Shown in pieces: positions 4,545 to 6,503 of a stretch of DNA of 6,503 nucleotides. The notes below the pieces were generated by a model, which did no database searches, was not told where the DNA came from, and saw only the letters and a list, made by a program, of their open reading frames with translations. Made by a program: the position numbers and the translations under genes. Numbering within the stretch: position 1 is the first letter of the stretch; every line of letters begins with the position of its first letter. This stretch comes from a bacterium (GTDB taxonomy: Bacteria > Cyanobacteriota > Vampirovibrionia > Gastranaerophilales > Gastranaerophilaceae), in NCBI GenBank assembly GCA_004558955.1, contig SFZC01000140.1, positions 1-6,503 of the forward strand, written 5' to 3'.

Positions 4545-5849
4545 ATGATTACTTATTCAATAATATTGGTTTTATTACTACTTGTTGTAGTTTCTATGTT
4601 TAGCGAACTTTTCCTTTACGGATTGGTTTCAACTTTGTTATTTATTGTCTTATTGCCGTTTTACTATGTAATCCGTGCGATTAGCGGTAAATTTTTATAT
4701 GGTTGGAAAGAGAAGTTAGGATTTTTTAAATCACCGGATTTGGGTTCAAAAGTAATAATGTTTCACGGGGTTTCGGTCGGTGAAGTTATTGCGTTGGAAA
4801 ATCTTATTAAAAAGACAAAAGAAGTTTTCCCCGATTATAAAATAGTCGTGACAACGGGTACAAAAACAGGGCAAGAGGTTGCACTTAAAAAATACGCAAA
4901 TCTTGCTGATTTTATTACATATTTTCCGTTTGATATTGCATTTTGCGTTCAATCCTTTTTGGTTAAGGTCAAACCAACGGTTGTGTTGATTGCGGAAACA
5001 GAATTGTGGCCGATTTTTGCATCTTTTTGCAAATTGAAAGGGATTAAGCTATATACAATTAACGGCAGAATGTCTGATTCCACCTACAAATTGTATAAAT
5101 TGTGTCGATATTTCTTCAGGAAAATTCTTGTTAAATATACAAAAATTCTTACTCAAAGTGAGATTGACCGTCAAAAACTTGTTTCTATCGGTGCTCCTGT
5201 TGACAGAACTTTTGTAATGAAGAATTTAAAATTTGACGTAAAACCGACAACAGAACATGTTGAAATCGGTCAAGACGGACATAGAGTAATCATTGCGGGT
5301 AGTACGCATAATGGTGAAGATGAAATCGCATTGAAGATTTTTGCCGAAAAAATCAAAAAATATCCTGATATAAAATTACTTTTGGCATTACGTCATACAA
5401 CAAGATTACCGCAGGTTTTACCGTTAATTGAGAACACCGGATTGTCTTACGGCTTCCGTTCAAAAGGCGATACTTTTAAAGATAAAGATATTATCGTCCT
5501 TGATACAATGGGCGAACTTGGAAAAATGTATTCAATTTGTTCTTTTGCGTTTATTGGCGGAAGTTTCAACAATACGGGCGGTCATAATCCGTTAGAAGCA
5601 ACAGTTTACTCAAAACCGACAGTTACGGGTCCTTCAATCCATAATTTTAGAGATATTTATTGGTTGTTATCACAATCTCATGCAGGAAAAATTGTTAAAA
5701 CCCCCGAAGAGATGAGCGATTATATAGAAAAATTGCTTTCGGATAACGACTTTTATCAACAGGCATGCAAGGATTGCGAAACAATATTCAACGATCAACA
5801 AGGGGCATTAGATATCGTTATTGAGGAATTGAAACAGGTTTTGGATTAA
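4545..5849 (+). CDS. waaA: 3-deoxy-D-manno-octulosonic acid (Kdo) transferase
   Basis: WaaA (KdtA, GT30, GT-B fold) adds Kdo from CMP-Kdo to lipid A precursor at the inner face of the cytoplasmic membrane, so its presence implies LPS. At 434 residues it is close to the usual ~425. Landmarks are a hydrophobic N-terminal anchor (about 5-45); HGVSVGEV (74-81), whose Glu80 matches the catalytic base; LIAETELWP and NGRMSDSTYKLY in the first domain; GSTHNGEDEI at the start of the second domain; and FIGGSFNNTGGHNPLEA with GPSIHNF, the CMP-Kdo binding region. The N-terminus is longer than typical: Met18 (4596) gives a start nearer to other WaaA proteins, but neither start has a Shine-Dalgarno. The ATG at 4545 is kept because of the -10 box just upstream. 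It diverges from folK; no other LPS genes are in view. Confidence 0.92.
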   Translation: MITYSIILVLLLLVVVSMFSELFLYGLVSTLLFIVLLPFYYVIRAISGKFLYGWKEKLGFFKSPDLGSKVIMFHGVSVGEVIALENLIKKTKEVFPDYKIVVTTGTKTGQEVALKKYANLADFITYFPFDIAFCVQSFLVKVKPTVVLIAETELWPIFASFCKLKGIKLYTINGRMSDSTYKLYKLCRYFFRKILVKYTKILTQSEIDRQKLVSIGAPVDRTFVMKNLKFDVKPTTEHVEIGQDGHRVIIAGSTHNGEDEIALKIFAEKIKKYPDIKLLLALRHTTRLPQVLPLIENTGLSYGFRSKGDTFKDKDIIVLDTMGELGKMYSICSFAFIGGSFNNTGGHNPLEATVYSKPTVTGPSIHNFRDIYWLLSQSHAGKIVKTPEEMSDYIEKLLSDNDFYQQACKDCETIFNDQQGALDIVIEELKQVLD

Positions 5850-5867
5850 GGGAAAATATTTAAGTGA

Positions 5868-5882
5868 TTCAGAATTTCTGAA
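5868..5882. repeat. Short perfect palindrome after waaA
   Basis: TTCAGAA-T-TTCTGAA is a perfect 7-bp inverted repeat with a single central base, 18 bases after the waaA stop. Its TTCTGAA half also pairs with TTCAGAA at 5928-5934, so it forms the outer arm of a larger repeat unit of the TTCAGAA family. Confidence 0.7.
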
Positions 5883-5883
5883 C

Positions 5884-5910
5884 GGTGGAAATCGTTCCGC
5901 TTTTTCCACC
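5884..5910 (+). terminator. Hairpin after waaA, possible weak terminator
   Basis: GGTGGAAA (5884-5891) pairs perfectly with TTTCCACC (5903-5910) around an 11-base loop. An alternative hairpin pairs GAACG (5880-5884) with CGTTC (5893-5897). The T-run (5917-5921) begins only six bases after the stem, so as an intrinsic terminator it is weak. It is equally readable as part of the palindromic repeat unit 5868-5934. Confidence 0.35.
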
Positions 5911-5913
5911 CTA

Positions 5914-5931
5914 CGATTTTTAATCTTTTCA
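5914..5931. repeat. Third copy of the 18-bp repeat
   Basis: CGATTTTTAATCTTTTCA is identical to the tandem units at 2141-2176. It is followed by GAAGGGCGA, compared with GAATGACGA after the first locus, so the flanking terminus is also related but diverged. Confidence 0.8.
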
Positions 5932-5964
5932 GAAGGGCGAAGGCTATACTAAGCCCATAAAATA

Positions 5965-6093
5965 GTCATTCCGGCCTACGAGCCGGAATCTGATTTTGTG
6001 AGGGAAAAGAACGAATTTTAAACAGATTCTGAATAACAAGAAAATTTATTTGTTCTTTTCAATCGCAAAAATTTTCTAAGTTTTCAGAATGAC
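5965..6093. repeat. Compound palindromic element, copy B
   Basis: It begins GTCATTCCGGC and ends TTCAGAATGAC (6083-6093). The left hairpin is a perfect 8-bp stem ATTCCGGC/GCCGGAAT with loop CTACGA (5968-5989). The 17-base core AAACAGATTCTGAATAA (6020-6036) is identical to 2097-2113. ATTCTGAA (6026-6033) pairs with TTCAGAAT (6083-6090), and AGAAAATT (6039-6046) with AATTTTCT (6070-6077), making a long imperfect right hairpin. GAAAAGAAC (6004-6012) also pairs perfectly with GTTCTTTTC (6052-6060), offering a competing fold. Same architecture as 2037-2183 with different left-hairpin sequence. Confidence 0.7.
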
Positions 6094-6115
6094 GAAAGCT
6101 TTGAAATATTATGTG

Positions 6116-6211
6116 CCCCCTTGAGGTGCTAGTTCGAACCAATGAGCGAAGCGAATTGTGTGAGACTGTATGCCATATTGCTGGAATCGAAATCTTTGAT
6201 TTCGAAGGGGG
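6116..6211. repeat. CCCCCTT/AAGGGGG-bounded 96-bp unit
   Basis: CCCCCTT (6116-6122) and AAGGGGG (6205-6211) are perfect inverted ends. Just inside the right end is a perfect hairpin TCGAAATC-TTT-GATTTCGA (6187-6205). It lies 22 bases after copy B. It may be a small non-autonomous mobile repeat; no target duplication is clear and only one copy is in the window. Confidence 0.4.
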
Positions 6212-6276
6212 TAAAATAATCAATATAAAACAAAAAATTAAGTCCAAAAACTCTAGTAGAACCTTGCCATGAAGAG

Positions 6277-6332
6277 ACCCTGAAACGAGTTCAGGGTGAT
6301 CCTTTTGGGGCGTCTTGTCTTTCTGAATGACG
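6277..6332. repeat. REP-like hairpin related to the compound element, opposite orientation
   Basis: ACCCTGAA (6277-6284), loop ACGAG, TTCAGGGT (6290-6297) is a perfect 8-bp stem with a 5-base loop, the same geometry as 2040-2060. TTCTGAATGACG (6321-6332) follows, resembling the outer ends of copies A and B. Read on the minus strand the order is terminus then hairpin, so the unit is inverted relative to the others and appears to lack the second half. Confidence 0.6.
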
Positions 6333-6384
6333 TATGCAGGGTCGAAGTCCTTAGTGATTTTAATTGTTTGAATAGCAATCAAAA

Positions 6385-6432
6385 CCTACATTGGGCTGAG
6401 TCGTTTTGGGCTTTTTACATTCAAAATGTAGG
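6385..6432. repeat. Inverted repeat CCTACATT/AATGTAGG
   Basis: Eight-base perfect arms at 6385-6392 and 6425-6432 enclose 32 bases that contain TTGGGCT and TTTTGGGCTTTTT. It could be a hairpin or another repeat fragment; no function is evident. Confidence 0.45.
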
Positions 6433-6475
6433 GAAGAAAAAGCAAAGCGATTTCCACCTTTTTCAAAATCAAAAC

Positions 6476-6503
6476 CGTTCGGAAATTTGAAATCTTCCGA
6501 ACG
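6476..6503. repeat. Terminal hairpin at the right edge
   Basis: CGTTCGGAA (6476-6484) pairs perfectly with TTCCGAACG (6495-6503) around a 10-base loop, and the right arm ends exactly at the last base. It may be an intrinsic terminator whose T-tract lies beyond the edge, or a repeat at which the sequence breaks. Confidence 0.5.

Larger units (their letters stand above)
5850..6503. other. 654-base repeat-rich intergenic tail with no convincing gene
   Basis: No reading frame here has a ribosome site, a domain or a plausible protein. Short open frames on both strands translate repeat DNA, for example HPELVSGS on the minus strand, a peptide that arises commonly from REP-type sequences. The stretch contains, in order, the TTCAGAA palindrome unit (5868-5934), compound element copy B (5965-6093), a CCCCCTT-bounded unit (6116-6211), a third REP-like hairpin (6277-6332), a CCTACATT/AATGTAGG inverted repeat (6385-6432), an inverted partner of the waaA hairpin (6436-6458) and a terminal hairpin (6476-6503). 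Confidence 0.7.

Noticed and set aside
6115..6150. A tRNA-like T-arm (GGTTCGAAC on the minus strand)
   Set aside because: The bases around the TTCGAAC loop do not pair into a T-stem, and no acceptor, D or anticodon arms could be placed.
6111..6272. A 53-codon open frame starting MCPLEVLV on the plus strand
   Set aside because: It has no ribosome site, lies across the CCCCCTT-bounded repeat unit and has no recognisable domain; it looks like translated repeat DNA.
6059..6382. A 107-codon minus-strand open frame
   Set aside because: It spans several palindromic repeats and translates the REP-type sequence as HPELVSGS; no start signal or domain supports it.
5850..6503. A CRISPR array in the repeat-rich tail
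   Set aside because: Repeats are palindromic, irregularly spaced and of several kinds; there is no regular repeat-spacer pattern and no cas gene.

Overview
This 6.5 kb, AT-rich window looks like chromosomal (probably metagenomic contig) sequence from an anaerobic diderm bacterium. A Kdo transferase (WaaA) implies lipopolysaccharide. It sits with a bacterial non-haem ferritin, HPPK (FolK), a HI0933/BaiN-type flavoprotein and a CotJB-CotJC (manganese catalase) pair. A gut Gastranaerophilales/Melainabacteria-type genome is my best guess, with LPS-bearing Firmicutes (Negativicutes) or another AT-rich diderm as alternatives. The genus cannot be fixed from this sequence alone. All coding regions read with the standard bacterial code, and there are no tRNA, rRNA or CRISPR loci.

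Layout. (1) 1-1322, minus strand: a compact apparent operon of a small phage-type HTH protein, a degenerate stand-alone tyrosine recombinase, a CotJB-domain protein with an unusual N-terminal extension, and the N-terminal piece of CotJC. The first ~28 bases of the window are an inverted copy of 172-198, so the left edge looks like a fold-back junction and the CotJC stop codon there is not trustworthy. (2) 1323-1561: an AT-rich divergent control region with a recognisable promoter on each strand. (3) 1562-1930, plus: an XRE-family regulator. (4) 1931-2202: non-coding, holding a long imperfect hairpin and a compound palindromic repeat. (5) 2258-2767, plus: ferritin with its own extended -10 promoter, ending in a strong bidirectional terminator at 2789-2826. 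(6) 2825-4475, minus: folK overlapping a HI0933/BaiN-type flavoprotein gene. (7) 4476-4544: a 69-bp divergent promoter region in which both -10 boxes lie only 6-7 bases from the start codons, suggesting leaderless mRNAs. (8) 4545-5849, plus: waaA. (9) 5850-6503: 654 bases without a convincing gene, packed with palindromic REP/MITE-like repeats, including a second copy of the compound element at 2037-2183.

Functional reading. CotJC-type manganese catalase and ferritin both deal with peroxide and iron stress, and two HTH regulators lie between them on divergent promoters. The right half is housekeeping: folate (FolK) and LPS inner core (WaaA). The most unusual items are the recombinase-like protein lacking most catalytic residues inside a cotJ operon, the Stealth-like N-terminus on CotJB, the paired leaderless promoters, and the compound palindromic element family.
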